A DNA stretch of 64,000 nt from Closterium sp. NIES-65. Lineage: Eukaryota > Streptophyta > Zygnematophyceae > Desmidiales > Closteriaceae. Below are positions 21,201 through 35,200 of the stretch, piece by piece (within the stretch, counting starts at the first letter, position 1; each line of letters opens with the position of its first letter). The notes under the pieces are model-generated. The model did no database searches. It worked only from the letters and a program-made list of their open reading frames with translations, and had not been told where the DNA came from. The stretch is from NCBI GenBank assembly GCA_948144175.1, contig CANXME010000794.1, positions 1 through 64,000 of the forward strand, read 5' to 3'. Both the position numbers and the translations under genes were made by a program.

Positions 21201-24200
21201 GGAGAATGGGGCGGGGTGATGGAAAGCGGGGGAATGGGGCGGGGTGATGGAAGGAGGGAGAATGGGGCGGGGTGATGGAAAGTGGAAGAATGTGGTGGGG
21301 TGATGGAAAGCGGTAGAATGGGGCGGGGTGATAGAAGGAGGGAGAATGGGGCGGGGTGATGGAAAGAGGGAGAATAGGGCGGGGTGATGGAAAGCGGGGG
21401 AATGGGGCTGGATGATGGAAAGCGGGAGAATGGGGCGGGGTGACGAAAAGAGGGAGAATGGGGCAGGGTGACGGAAATCGAGAGAATTGGGCGGGGTGAT
21501 GGAAAGTGGGAGAATGGGTCGGGGTGATGGAAAGCGGGAGAATGGGGCGGGGTGATGGAAGGAGGGAGAATGGGGCGGAGTGATGGAAAGCGGGAGAATG
21601 GGGTGGGGTGATTGAAAGCGGGAGAATGGGGCGGGGTGATTGAAAGCGGGAGAATGGGGAGGGGTGAAGGAAAGCGGGAGAATGGGGCGGGGTGATGGAA
21701 AGCGGGAGAATGGGGTGGGGTGATGGAAAGCGGGAGAATGGGGCGGGGTGATGGAAAGCGGGAGAATAGGGCGGGGTGATGGAAAGCGGGAGACTGGGGT
21801 GGGGTGATGGAAAGCGGGAGAATGGGGCAGGTGATGGAAAGCAGGAGAATGGGGCGGGGTGATAGAAAGCGGGAGAATGGGTCGGGGTGATGGAAAGCGG
21901 GAGAATGGGGCGAGGTGATGGAAAGCGGGAGAATGGGGTGGGGTGATGGAAGGAGGGAGAATGGGGCAGGGTGATGAAAAGCGGGAGAATGGGGCGAGAT
22001 GATGGGAAGCGGGAAAATGGGGCGAGGTAATGAAAAGCGGGAGAATGGTGCGGGGTGATGGAAAGCGGGAGAATGGGCGTCTGATGGAAAGCGGAGAATG
22101 GGGCGGGGTGATGGAAAGCGGGAGAATGGGGCGAGGTGATGGAAAGCGGGAGAGTAAGGCGGGGTGATGGAAAGCGGGAGAATGGGGTGGGGTGATGGAA
22201 ATTGGGAGAATAGGGTGGGGTGATGGATGGAGGGAGAATGGGGCGGGGTCATGGAAGGAGGGAGAATGGGGCGGGGTGATGGAAAGCAGGAGAATGGGGA
22301 GGGGTGATGGAAAGCGGGCGAATGGTGCGGGGTGATGGAGAGCAGGAGAATAAGGCGGGGTGATGGAAAGCGGGAGAATGGGGTGGGGTGATGGAAGGAG
22401 GGAGAATCGGGCAGGGTGATGGAAAGCGGGAGAATGGGGCAGGTTGATGGAAAGCGGGAGAATGGGGCAGGGTGATGGAAAGCGGGAGAAAGGGGCGAGG
22501 TGATGGAAAGTGGTAGAATGGGGCGGGGTGATGGAAAGCGGGAGAATGGGGCGGGGTGATGGAAAGAGGGAGAATGGGGACGGGTGATAGAAAGCGGGAG
22601 AATGGGGCGGGTTGATGGGAATCGGGAGAATAGGGCGAGGTAATGAAAAGCGGGAGAATGGTGCGGGGTGATGGAAAGCGGGAGAATGGGGCGGCTGATG
22701 GAAAGCTGGAGAATGGGGCGGGGTGATGGAAAGCGGGAATATGGGGTGGGGTGATGGAAAGCGGGAGAATGGGGTGGGGTGATGGAAAGCGGGAGAATGG
22801 GGCGGGGTGATGGGAAGCAGGAGGATGGGGCGGGTTATGGAAAGCTAGAGAATGGGGCGGGGTGATGGAAAGCGGTGGAATGGGGCGGGCTGATAGAAAG
22901 CGGGAAAATGGGGCGAGGTGATGGAAGGAGCGAGAATGGGGCGGGATGATGGAAGGAGGGAGAATGGGGCAGGGCGATGGAAGGAGGGAGAATGGGGCGG
23001 GCTGATGGAAAGTGGGAGAATGTGGCTGGGTGATGGAAAGTGGGAGAATGGGGCGGGGTGATGGAAAGCGGGAGAATGAGGCGGGGTGATGGAAGGAGGG
23101 AGAATGGGGCGGGGTGATGGAAAGCGGGAGAATGGGGCGGGGTGATGGAAAGCGGGAGAATGGGCCGGGGTGATGGGAAGCGGGAGAATGGGGCAGGGTG
23201 ATGGAAAGCGGGAGAATGGGGCGGGGTGATGAAAAGCGGGAGAATGGGGTGGAGTGATGGAAAGCGGGAGAATGGGGCGGGGTGATGGAAAGCGGGAGAG
23301 AATGGGGAGGGGTGATGGAAATCGGGAGAAGGGGGCGGGGTGATGGAAACAGGGAGAATGGGGCGGGGTGATGGAAAGAGGGAGAATGGGGCGGGGTGAT
23401 GGAAAGCGGGAGAATGGGGCGGGGTGATGGTAAGCGGGAGAACGGGGCGGGGTGATGGAAAGAGGGAGAATGGGGCGCGGTGATGGAAAGCGGGAGAATG
23501 TGGCGGGTTGATGGAAAGGGGGAGAATGGGTCGGGGTGATGGAAAGCGGGAGAACGGAGCAGGGTGATGGAAAGCGGGAGAACGGGGCGGGGTGATGGAA
23601 AGAGGGAGAATGGGGCGGGGTGATGGAAAGCGGGAGAATGGGGCCGGGTGATGGAAACCGGGAGAATGGGGCGGGGTGATGGAAAGCGGAAGAATGGGGC
23701 GGGTTGATGGAAAGCGGGAGAATGGGGCGGGGTGATGGAAAGCGGGAGAATAGGGCGGGGTGATGGAAAGAGGGAGAATAGGGAGGGGTGATGGAAAGAG
23801 GGAGAATAGGGCGGGGTGATGGAAAGCGGGAGAATGGAGCGGGGTGATGGAAAGAGGGAGAATGGGACGGGGTGATGGAAAGCGGGAGAATGGGGCGGGG
23901 TGATGAAAAGCGGGAGAATGGGGCGGGGTGATGGAAAGTGAGAGAATGGGGCGGGGTGATGGAATGAGGGAGAATGGGGCGGGGTGATGGAAAGCAGGAG
24001 AATGGGGCGGGGTGATGGAAAGCGGGAAAATGGGGCGGGGTGATGGAAAGCGGGAGAACTGGGCGGGGTGATGGAAAGCGAGAGAATGGGGCGGGGTGTT
24101 TGAAAGAGGGAGAATGGGGCGGGGTGATGGAAAGCGGGAGAATGGGGCGGGGTGATGGAAAGAGGGAGAATGGTGCGGGGTGATGGAAAGAGGGGAGGAT

Positions 24201-26077
24201 GGGGTGGGGTGATGGAACGCAAAAGAATGGGGCGGGGTGATGGAAAGCGGTAGAATGGGACGGGGTGATGGAAAGCGGGATAATTGGGTGGGGTGATGGA
24301 TAGAGGGAGAATGGGGAAGGGTGATGGAAAGAGGGAGAATGGGGCGGGGTGATGGAAAGCTGGAGAATGGGGCGGGGTGATGGAAAGCAAGAGAATGGGG
24401 CGGGGTGATGGAAAGCGGGAGAATGGGGCGGGGTGATGGAAAGAGGCGAAAGAATGGGGCGGGGTGAAGGAAAGCGGGAGAATGGGGCGGGTGATCGAAA
24501 GAGGGAGAATGGGGCGGGGTGATGGAAAGCGGGAGAATGGGTCGGGTTGATGGAAAGCGGGAGATTGGGGCGGGGTGATGGAAAGTTGGAGAATGGGGCG
24601 GGGTGATGGAAAGCGGGAGAATGGGGCGGGGTGATGGAAAGCGGGAGAATGGGGCGGAGTGATGGAAAGCGGGAGAATGGGGCGGGGTGATGGAAAGAGG
24701 CGAGAGAATGGGGCGGGGTGATGGAAATCGGGAGAATGGGGCGGGGTGATGGAAAGAGGGAGAATGGGGCGGGGTGATAGAAAGAGGTAGAGTGGGGCAG
24801 AGTGATGGAAAGCGAGAGAATGGGGCAGGGTGATGGAAACCGGGAGAATGGGGCGGGGTGATGGAAACCGGGAGAATGGGGCGGGGTGATGGAAAGCGGG
24901 AGAATGGGGCGGGGTGATGGAAATCGGGAGAATGGGGCGGGGTGATGGAAAGCGGGAGAATGGGGCGGGGTGATGGAAAGAGGGAGAATGGGGCGGGGTG
25001 ATGGAAAGAGGGAGAATGGGGCGGGGTGATGGAAAGCAGGAGAATGGGGCGCGGTGATGGAATGCTGGAGAATGGGGCGGGGTGATGGAAAGTGGGAGAA
25101 TGGGGCGGGGTGATGGGAAGCGGGAGAATGGGGGCGGGGTGATGGAAAGCGGGAGAATGGGGCGCGGTGATGGAAAGCGGGAGAATGGGGCGGGGTGATG
25201 GAAAGAGGCGGGAGAATGGGCGGGGTGATGGAAAGCAGGAGAATGGGGTGGGGAGATGGAAAGCGGGAGAATGGGGCGGGGTGATGGAAAGAGGGAGAAT
25301 GGGGCGGGGTGATGGAAAGCGGGAGAATGGGGCGGGGTGATGGGAAGCAGGAGAATGGGGCGGGGTGATGGAAAGAGGGAGAATGGGGAGGGGTGATGGA
25401 AAGCGGGAGAATGGGGCGGGGTGATGGAAAGCGGGAGAATGGGGCGGGGTGATGCAAAGCGGGAGAATGGGGCGGGGTGATGGAAAGCGGGAGAATGGGG
25501 CGGGGTGATGGAAAGCGGGAGAATGGGGCGGGGTGATGGAAAGCGGGAGAATGGGGCGGGGTGATGGAAAGCGGGAGAATAGGGCGGGGTGATGGAAAGA
25601 GGGAGAAGAGGGAGGGGTGATGGAAAGAGGGAGAATAGGGCAGGGTGATGGAAAGCGGGAGAATGGAGCGGGGTGATGGAAAGAGGGAGAATGGGACGGG
25701 GTGATGGAAAGCGGGAGAATGGGGCGGGGTGATGAAAAGCAGGAGAATGGGGCGGGGTGATGGAAAGCGGGAGAATGGGACGGGGTGATGGAAAGCGGGA
25801 GAATAGGGCGGGGTGATGGAAAGAGGGAGAATGGGGAGGGTTGATGGAAAGAGGGAGAATTGGGCGGGGTGATGGAAAGGGGGAGAATGGAGGGGGATGA
25901 TGGAAAGCGGGAGAATGGGGCGGGGTGATAGAAAGCGGGAGAATGGGGAAGGGTGATGGAAAGAGGGAGAATGGGGCGGGGTGATAGAAAGAGGGAGAAT
26001 GGGGAGGGGTGATGGAAAACGGGAGAATGGGGCGGGGTGATTGAGAGCGGGAGAATGGGGCGGGGTGATGGAAAGGG

Positions 26078-26251
26078 ACACCGCGACAGCCGACGAAGCG
26101 GCGTGAATGTGGTGCAGTCGCGAAAGAAGGAGCGAGAGGCCCCAGAGTCAAGAGTGAAGGTGAGGGAGGCCGAAGCCGGCGCAGTACCTGAAAGCGCAGA
26201 CTCACCAGTACCTGAGAGCGCAGACTCACCAGTACCTGAGGAAGCAGACGT
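26078..26251 (-). mobile_element. Fragment of copia Gag-protease embedded in satellite A
   Basis: About 174 bp that is not satellite. On the minus strand it reads GTGESALSGTGESALSGT, then ASLTFTLDSGASRSFFRDC, which is the aspartic protease active site of the same copia family as element 1. It corresponds to element 1 positions of about 913-1090, in the same minus orientation. It has no LTR or other copia parts, no visible target-site duplication, and satellite monomers directly on both sides. An internal direct repeat (GCAGACTCACCAGTACCTGA, twice) is present. It looks like a captured filler fragment and not a transposition event. Confidence 0.9.
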
Positions 26252-29200
26252 GGGAGAATGGGGCGGGGTGATGGAAAGCGGGAGAATGGGGCGGGGTGAT
26301 GGAAAGCGGGAGAATGGAGCGGGGTGATGGAAAGAGGGAGAACAGGGCGGGGTGATGGAAAGCGGGAGAATGGGGCGGGGTGATGGAAAGCGGGAGAATG
26401 GGGCGGGGTGATAGAAAGCGGGAGAATGGGGCGGGGTGATGGAAAGCGGGAGAATAGGGCGGGGTGATGAAAAGCAAGTGAATGGGGCAAGGTGATGGAA
26501 AGCGGGTGAATGGGACAGGGTGATGGAAAGCGGGAGAATGGGGCGGGGTGATGGATAGAGGGAGAATGGGGCGGGGGTGATGGAAAGCGGGAGAATGGAG
26601 CGGGGTGATGGAAAGTTGGAGAATGGGGCGGAGTGATGGAAAGCGGGAGAATGGGGCGCGGTTATGGAAAGAGGAAGAATGGGGCTGGGTGATGGAAAGC
26701 GGGAGAGTGGGGCGGGGTGATGGAAAGCGGGAGAATGTGGCGCGGTGATGGAAAGAGGGAAAATGGGGCGGGGTGATCGAAAGCGGGAGAATGGGGCGGG
26801 GTGATGGAAAGAGGGAGAATAGGGCGGGGTGATGGAAAGCAGGAGAATGGGGCGGGGTGATGGAAAGCGGGAGAATGGGGCGGGGTGATGGAAAGCGGGA
26901 GAATGGGGCGAGGTGATGGAAAGCGGGAGAATGGGGCAGGGTGATTGAAAGCGGGAGAACAGGGCCGGGTGATGGAAAGAGGGAGAATGGGGCGGGGTGA
27001 TGGAAAGAGGGAGAATGGGGAGGGGTGATGGAAAACGGGAGAATGGGGAGGGGTGATTGAGAGCAGGAGACTGGGGCGGGGTGATGGAAAGCGAGAGAAC
27101 GGGGTGGGGTGATGGAAAGAGGGAGAAAGGGGCGGGTTGATGGAAAGCGAGAGAATGGGGCGGGGTGATGGAAAGCGGGAGAATGGGGCGGGGTGATGGA
27201 AAGAAGGAGAATGGGGCGGGGTGATGGAAAGCGGGAGAATGGGGCGGGGTGATGGAAAGCGGGAGAATGGGGCGGGGTGATGGAAAGAGGGAGAATGGGG
27301 AGGGGTGATAGAAAGAGGGAGAATTGGGCGGGGTGATGGAAAGCGGGAGAATAGAGCGGGGTGATGGAAAGCGTGAGAATGGGGCGGGGTGATGGAAAGT
27401 GGGAGAATGGGGCGGGGTGATGGAAAGAGGGAGAATGGGGCGGGGTGATGGAAGGCGGGAGAACGGGGCGGGCTGATGGAAAGAGGGAGAATGGGGCGGG
27501 GTGATGGAAAGCGGGAGAATGGGGCGGGGTGATGGAAAGCGGGAGAATGGAGCGGGGTGATGGAAAGAGGGAGAATGGGGCAGGGTGATGGAAGGCGGGA
27601 GAATGGGGCGCGGTGATGGAAAGAGGGAGAATGGGGCGGGGTGATGGAAAGAGGGAGAATGGGGCGAGGTGATGGAAAGCGGGAGATTGGGGCGGGGTGA
27701 TGGAAAGAGGGAGAATGGGGCGGGGTGATGGAAAGCAGGAGAATGGGGCGGGGTGTTGGAAAGAGGGAGAATGGGGCGGGGTGATGAGAAGAGGGAGAAC
27801 GGGGCGGGGTGATGGAAAGGGGGAGAATGGGGCGGGGTGATGGAATGCGGGAGAACGAAGCGGGGTGATGGAAAGCGGTAGAACGGGGCGAGGTGATAGA
27901 AAGCGGGAGAACGGGGCGGGGTAATGGAAAGTGGGAGAACGGGGCGGGGTGATGGAAAGCGGGAGAATGGGGCGGGGTGATGGAAAGCGGGAGAATGGGG
28001 CGAAGTAAGGGAAAGCGGGAGACTGGGGCGGGTGATGGAAAGCGGGAGAATGGGGCGGGGTGATGGAAAGCAGGAGAATGGGGCGGGGTGATAGAAAGCG
28101 GGAGAATGGGGCGGGGTGATGGAAAGCGGGAGAATGGGGCGGGGTGATGGAAAGCAAGAGAATGGGGCAACGTGATGAAAAGCAGGAGAATGGGACAGGG
28201 TGATGGAAAGCGGGAGAATGGGGCGGGGTAATGGATAGAGGGAGAATGGGGCGGGGTGAATGAAAGAGGGAGAATGGGGCGGGGGTGATGGAAAGCGGGA
28301 GAATGGAGCGGGGTGATGGAAAGCTGGAGAATGGGGCGGAGTGATGGAAAGCGGGAGAATGGGGCGGGGTTATGGAAAGAGGAAGAATGGGGCTGGGTGA
28401 TGGAAAGCGGGAGAGTGGGGCGGGGTGATGGAAAGCGGGAGAATGTGGCGCAGTGATGGAAAGAGGGAAAACGGGGCGGGGTGATGGAAAGCGGGAGAAT
28501 GGGGCGGGGTGATGGAAAGAGGGAGAATAGGGCGGGGTGATGGAAAGCGAAGAAGCGGGAGAATGGGGCGGGGTAATAAAAGTGGGAGAACGGGGCGGCT
28601 GATGGAAAGCGGGAGAATGGGGCGGGGTGATGGAAAGCAAGAGAATGGGGCGGGTGATCGAAAGCGGGAGAATGGGGCGGGGTGATGGAAAGAGGAGAAT
28701 GGGGCGGGGTGATGGAAAGCGGGAGAATGGGGCGGGGTGATTGAAATCGGGAGAACAGGGACGGGTGATGGAAAGAGGGAGAATGGAGCGGGGTGATGGA
28801 AAGAGGGAGAATGGGGAGGGGTGATGGAAAACGGGAGAATGGGGCGGGGTGATTGAGAGCGGGAGACTGGGGCGGGGTGATGGAAAGGGGGAGAATGGGG
28901 CGGGGTGATGGAAAGCGAGAGAACGAAGCGGGGTGATGGAAAGCGGTAGAACGGGGCGAGGTGATGGAAAGCGGGAGAACGGGGCGGGGTGATGAAAAGT
29001 GGGAGAAAGGGGCGGGGTGATGGAAAGCGGGAGAATGGGGCGAAGTAAGGGAAAGCGGGAGACTGGGGCCGGGTGATAGAAATCGGGAGAATGAGGCGGG
29101 GTGATGGAAAGCGGAAGAATGGGGCAGGGTGATGGAAAGCGGGAGAATGGGGTGGGGTGATGGAAAGCGGGAGAATGGGGCGGGGTGATGGAAAGCGGGA

Positions 29201-32200
29201 GAATGGGGCGGGGTGATGGAAAGAGGGAGAATGGGGAGGGGTGATGGAAACAGGGAGAATGGGGCGAGGTGGTGGAAAGAGGGAGAATGGGGCGGGGTGA
29301 TGGAAAGCGGGAGAATGGGGCAGGGTAATTGAAAGAGGGAGAATGGGGCGGGGTGATGGAAAGCAGGAGAATGGGGCCGGGTGATGGAAAGAGGGAGAAT
29401 GGAGAGGGGTGATGAAAAGAGGGGGAATTGGGCGGGGTGATGGAAAGCGGGAGAATGGAGCGGGTGATGGAAAGAGGGAGAATGGGGAGGGGTGATGGAA
29501 AACGGGTGAATGGGGCGGGGTGATTGAGAGCGGGAGACTGGTGCTGGGTGATGGAAAGCGGGAGAACGGGGCGGGGTGATGGAAAGCGGGAGAACGGGGC
29601 GAGGTGATGGAAAGCGGGAGAACGGGGCGGGGTGATGGAAGGCGGGAGAACGGGGCGCGATGATGGAAAGCGGGAAAATGGGGCGGGGTGAAAGAAAGCG
29701 GGAGAACGGGGCGGGGTGATGGATAGCAGGAGAATGGGGCGGGGTGATGGAAAGCGTGAGAATGGGGCGGGGTGATGGAAACAGGGAGAATGGGGCGGGG
29801 TGATGGAAACAGGGAGCATGGGGCGGGGTGATAGAAAGAGGGAGAATGGGGCGGGGTGATGGAAAGAGGGAGAATGGGGCGGGGTGATGGAAAGCGGGAG
29901 AATGGGGCGGGGTGATGGAAAGAGGGAGAATGTTGAGGGGTGATAAAAAGAGGGAGAATTGGGCGGGGTGATGGAAAGCGGGAGAATGGAGCGGGGTGAT
30001 GGAAAGCGGGAGAATGGGGCGGGGTGATGGAAAGCGGGAGAATGGGACGGGGTGATGGAAAGAGTGAAAATGGGGCGGGGTGATGGAAATAGGGAGAATG
30101 GGGCGGGGTGATGGAAAGAGGGAGAATGGGGCGGGGTGATGGAAAGCGGGAGAATGGGACGGGGTGATGGAAAGAGTGAAAATGGGGAGGGGTGATGGAT
30201 TGGGGGAGAATGAGGCGGGGTGATGGAAAGAGGGAGAATGGGTCAGGGTGATGGAAAGAGGGAAAATTGGGCGGGGTGATGGAAAGCAGGAGAATGGGAC
30301 GGGGTGATGGAAAGCAGTAGAATGGGGCGGGGTGATGGAAAGCAGTAGAATGGTGCGGGGTGATGGAAAGCGGGAGAATGGTGCCGGGTGATGGAAAGAG
30401 GGAGAATGGGGAGGGGTGATGGAAAGAGGGAGAATGGGGCGGGGTGATGGAAAGAGGGAGAATGGAGAGGGGTGATGGAAAGAGGGAGAATTGGGCGGGG
30501 TGATGGAAAGCGGGAGAATAAAGCAGGGTGATGGAAAGCGGGAGAATGGGGCGGTGTGATAGAAAGCGGGAGAATGGGGCGGGGTGATGGAAAGCGAGAG
30601 AATGGGGCAGGGTGATGGAAAGAGGGAGAATGGGGCGCGGTGATGGAAAGAGGGAGAATGAGGCGGGGTGATGGAAAGCGGGAGAATGGGGCTGGATGAT
30701 GGAAAGAGGGAGAATGGGAAGGGGTGATGGAAAGAGGGAGAATTGGGCGGGGTGTTGGAAAGCGGGAGAATGGAGCGGGGTGATGGAAAGCGGGAGAATG
30801 GGGCGGGGTGATGGATAGCGGGAGAATGGGACCGGGTGATGGAAAGAGTGAAAATGGGGTGGGGTGATGGATTGGGGGAGAATGGGGCGGGGTGATGGAA
30901 AGAGGGAGAATGGGGCGGGTTGATGGAAAGAGGGAAAATTGGGCGTGGTGATGGAAAGCGGGAGAATGGAGTGGGGTGATGGAAAGCGGGAGAATGGGAC
31001 GGGGTGATGGAAAGCACTAGAATGGGGCGGGGTGATGGTAAGCGGGAGAATGGTGCGGGGTGATGGAAAGAGGGAGGATCGGGCGAGGTGATGGAAAGAG
31101 GGAGAATGGGGCGGGGTGATGGAAAGCGGGAGAATGGGGCGGGGTGATGGAAAGAGGGAGAATGGGGAGGGGTGATGGAAAGAGGGAGAATTGGGCAGGG
31201 TGATGGGAAGCGGGAGAATGGAGCAGGGTGATGGACAGCAGTAGAATGGGGCGGGGTGATGGAAAGAGGGAGGATCGGGCGAGGTGATGGAAAGCGGGAG
31301 AATGGGGCGGGGTGATGGAAAGAGGGAAAATGGCGCAGGGTGATGGAAAGCGGGAGAATGGGGCGGGTTGATGGAAAGAGGGAGAATGGGGCGGGGTGAT
31401 GGAAAGAAGGAGAATGGGGCGGGGTGATGGAAAGCTGGAGAATGGGGCGGGGTGATGGAAAGAGGGAGAATGGGGCGGGGTGATGGAAAGAGGGAGAATG
31501 GGGCGGGGTGATGGAAAAAGGGAGAATGGGGAGGGGTGATGGAAAGAGTGAGAATTGGGCGGGGTGATGGAAAGCGGGACAATGGAGCGGGATGATGGAA
31601 AGCGAGAGAATGGGGTGGGGTGATGGAAAGCGGGAGAATGGGGCGGGGTGATGGAAAGAGGGAAAATGGCGCGGGGTGATGGAAAGCGGGAGAATGGGGC
31701 GGGTTGATGGAAAGAGGGAGAATGGGGCGGGGTGATGGAAAGAAGGAGAATGGGGCGGGGTGATGGAAAGCGGGAGAATGGGGCGGGGTGATGGAAAGAG
31801 GGAGAATGGGGCGGGGTGATGGAAAGAGGGAGAATTGGGCGGGTTGATGGAAGGCGGGAGAGTGGGGCGGGGTGATGGAAAGAGGGAGAATGGGGCGGCG
31901 TGATGGAAAGCGGGAGAATGGGGCGGGGTGATGGAAAAAAGGAGGATGGGGAGGGGTGATGGAAAGAGGGAGAATTGGGCGGGGTGATGGAAAGCGGGAC
32001 AATGGAGCGGGATGATGGAAAGCGAGAGAATGGGGCGGGGTGATGGAAAGCGGGAGAATGGGGCGGGGTGATGGAAAGAGGGAAAATGGCGCGGGGTGCT
32101 GGAAAGCGGGAGAATGGGGCGGGGTGATGGAAAGAGGGAGAATGGGGCGGGGTGATGGAAAGAGGGAGAATGGGGCGGGGTGATGGAAAGCGGGAGAATG

Positions 32201-35200
32201 GGGCGGGGTGATGGAAAGAGGGAGAATGGGGCGGGGTGATGGAAAGAGGGAGAATTGGGCGGGGTGATGGAAGGCGGGAGAGTGGGGCGGGGTGATGGAA
32301 AGAGGGAGAATGGGGCGGGGTGATGGAAAGAGGGAGAATGAGGCGGGGTGATGGAAATTGGGAGAATGGGGCGGGGTGATGGAAATCGGGAGAATGGGGC
32401 GGGGTGATGGAAAGAGGAAGAATGGGGCGGGGTGATGGAAAGAGGGAGAATGGGGCGGGGTGGTGGAAAGCGGGAGAATGGGGCGGGATGATGGAAAGCG
32501 GGAGAATGGGGCGGGGTGATGGAAATCGGGAGCATGGGGCGGGGTGATGGAAAAAGGGAGAATGGGGCGGGGTGATGGAAAGCGGGAGAATGGGGCGGGG
32601 TGATGGAAAGCGGGAGAATGGGGCGGGGCGATGGAAAGCGGGAGAATGGGGCGGGGTGATGGAAAGCGAGAGAATGGGGCGGGGTGATGGAAAGTGGGAG
32701 AATAGGGAGGGTTGATGGAAAGAGGGAGAATTGGGCGGGGTGATGGAAAGCGGGAGAATGGAGCGGGGTGATGGAAAGCGAGAGAATGGGGCGGGGTGAT
32801 GGAAAAAGGGAGAATGGGGAGGGGTGATGGAAAGAGTGAGAATTGGGCGGGGTGATGGAAAGCAGGACAATGGAGCGGGATGATGGAAAGCGAGAGAATG
32901 GGGCGGGGTGATGCAAAGTGGGAGAATGGGGCGGGGTGATGGAAAGAGGGAAAATGGCGCGGGGTGATGGAAAGCGGGAGAATGGGGCGGGGTGATGGAA
33001 AGAGGGAGAATGGGGCGGGGTGATGGAAAGAAGGAGAATGGGGCGGGGTGATGGAAAGCGGGAGAATGGGGCGGGGTGATGGAAAGCGGGAGAATGGGAC
33101 GGGGTGATGGAAAGAGGGAGAATGGGGCGGGGTGATGGAAAGCGGGAGAATGGGGCGGGGTGATGGAAAGCGAGAGAATGGGGCGGGGTGATGGAAAGCG
33201 GGAGAATGGGGCGGGGTGATGGAAAGAGGGAGAATGGGGAGAGGTGATGGAAAGAGGGAGAATTGGGTGGGTCGATGGAAAGCGGGAGAATGGAGCGGGG
33301 TGATGGAAAGCGGGAGAATGGGGCGGGGTGATGGAAAGCGGGAGAATGGGGCGGGGTGATGGAAAAAGGGAGAATGGGGCGGGGTGATGGAAAGCGGGAG
33401 AATGGGGCGGGGTGATGGAAGGAGGGAGAATGGGGCGGGGTGATGGAAGGAGGGAGAATGGGGCGGAGTGATGGAAAGCGGGAGAATGGGGCGGGGTGAT
33501 GGAAGGAGGGAGAATGGGGCGGGATGATGGAATGCGGGAGAATGGGGCGGGGTGATAGAAAGCGGGAGAATGGGGCGGGGTGATGGAAAGCGGGAGAATG
33601 GGGCGGGGTGACGGAAATCGGGAGAATGGGGCGGGGTGATGGAAAGCGGGAGAATGGGGCGGGGTGATGGAAGGAGGGAGAATGGGGCGGGGTGATAGAA
33701 AACGGGAAAATGTGGTGGGGTGATGGAAAGCGGGAGAATTGGGTGGGGTTATGGGAAGCGGGAGAGTGGGGCGGGGTGATGGAAAGCGGGAGAATGGGGC
33801 GGGGTGATGGAAGGAGGGAGAATGGGGCGGGGTGATGGAAAGCGGGAGAATGTGGCGGGGTGATGGAAAGCGGGAGAATGGGGCGGGGTGATGGAAAGCG
33901 GGAGAATGGGGCTGGGTGATGGAAAGCGGGAGAATGGGGCGGGGTGATGGAAAGCGGGAGAATCGAGCCGGGTGATGGAAAGCGAGAGAATGGGGCGAGG
34001 TGATGGAAGGAGGAAGAATGGGGAGGGGTGATGGAAAGCGGGGGAATGGGGCGGGATGATGGGAAGCGGAAGAATGGGGCGGGGTGATGGAAAGCGGGAG
34101 AATGGGGCGGGGTGATGGAAAGCGGGAGAATGGGGCGGGGAGATGGAAAGCGGGAGAAAGGGGAGGGGTGATGGAAAGCGGGAGAATGGGGCGGGCTGAT
34201 GGAAAGCGGGAGAATGGGGCGGGGTGATGGAAGGAGGGAGAATGGGGCGGGGTGATGGAAGGAGAGAGAAGGGGGCGGGGTGATGGAAAGTGGGAGAACG
34301 TGGCGGGGTGATGGAAAGCGGGAGAATGGGGTGGGGATATGGGAAGCGGGAGAATGGGGCGGGGTGATGGAAAGCGGGAGAATGGGGCGGGGTGATGGAA
34401 GGAGGGAGAATGGGGCGGGGTGATGGAAGGAGGGAGAATGGGGCGGAGTGATGGAAAGCGGGAGAATGGGGCGGGGTGATGGAAGGAGGGAGAATGGGGC
34501 GAGGTGATGAAAGGAGGGAGAATGGGGCGGGGTGATGGAAAGCGGGAGAATGGGGCGGGGTGATGGAAGGAGGGAGAATGGGGCGGGGTGATGGAAAGCG
34601 GGAGAATGGGGCGGGTTGATGGAAAGCGGAAGAATGGGGCGGGTGATGGAAAGCGGGAGAATAGGGCGGGGTGATGGAAAGAGGGAGAATGGGGCGGGGT
34701 GATGGAAATGGGGAGAATGGGGAGGGGTGAAAGAAAGAGGGAGAATTGGGTGGGGTGATGGAAAGCGGAAGAATGGGGCGGGGTGATGGAAAGCGGGAGA
34801 ATGGGGCGGGGTGATGGAAAGCGGGAGAATGGGGCGCGGAGATGGAAAGCGGGAGAATGGGGCGGGGTGATGGAAAGAGGAAGAAAGGGGCGGGGTGATG
34901 GAAAGCGGGAGAATGGGGCGGGATGATGGAAAGCGTGAGAATGGGGCGGGGTGATGGAAAGAGGGAGAATGGGGCGGGGTGATGGAAAGCGGGAGAATGG
35001 GGCGGGGTAATGGAAAGCGGGAGAATGGGGCGGGGTGATGGAAGGAGGGAGAATGGGGCGGGATGATGGAAAGCGGGAGAATGTGGCAGGGTGATGGAAA
35101 GCGGGAGAATGGGGTGGGGTGATGGAAAGCGGGAGAATGGGGCGGGGTGATGGAAATCGGGAGAATGGGGCGGGGTGATGGAAAGCGGGAGAATGGGGCG

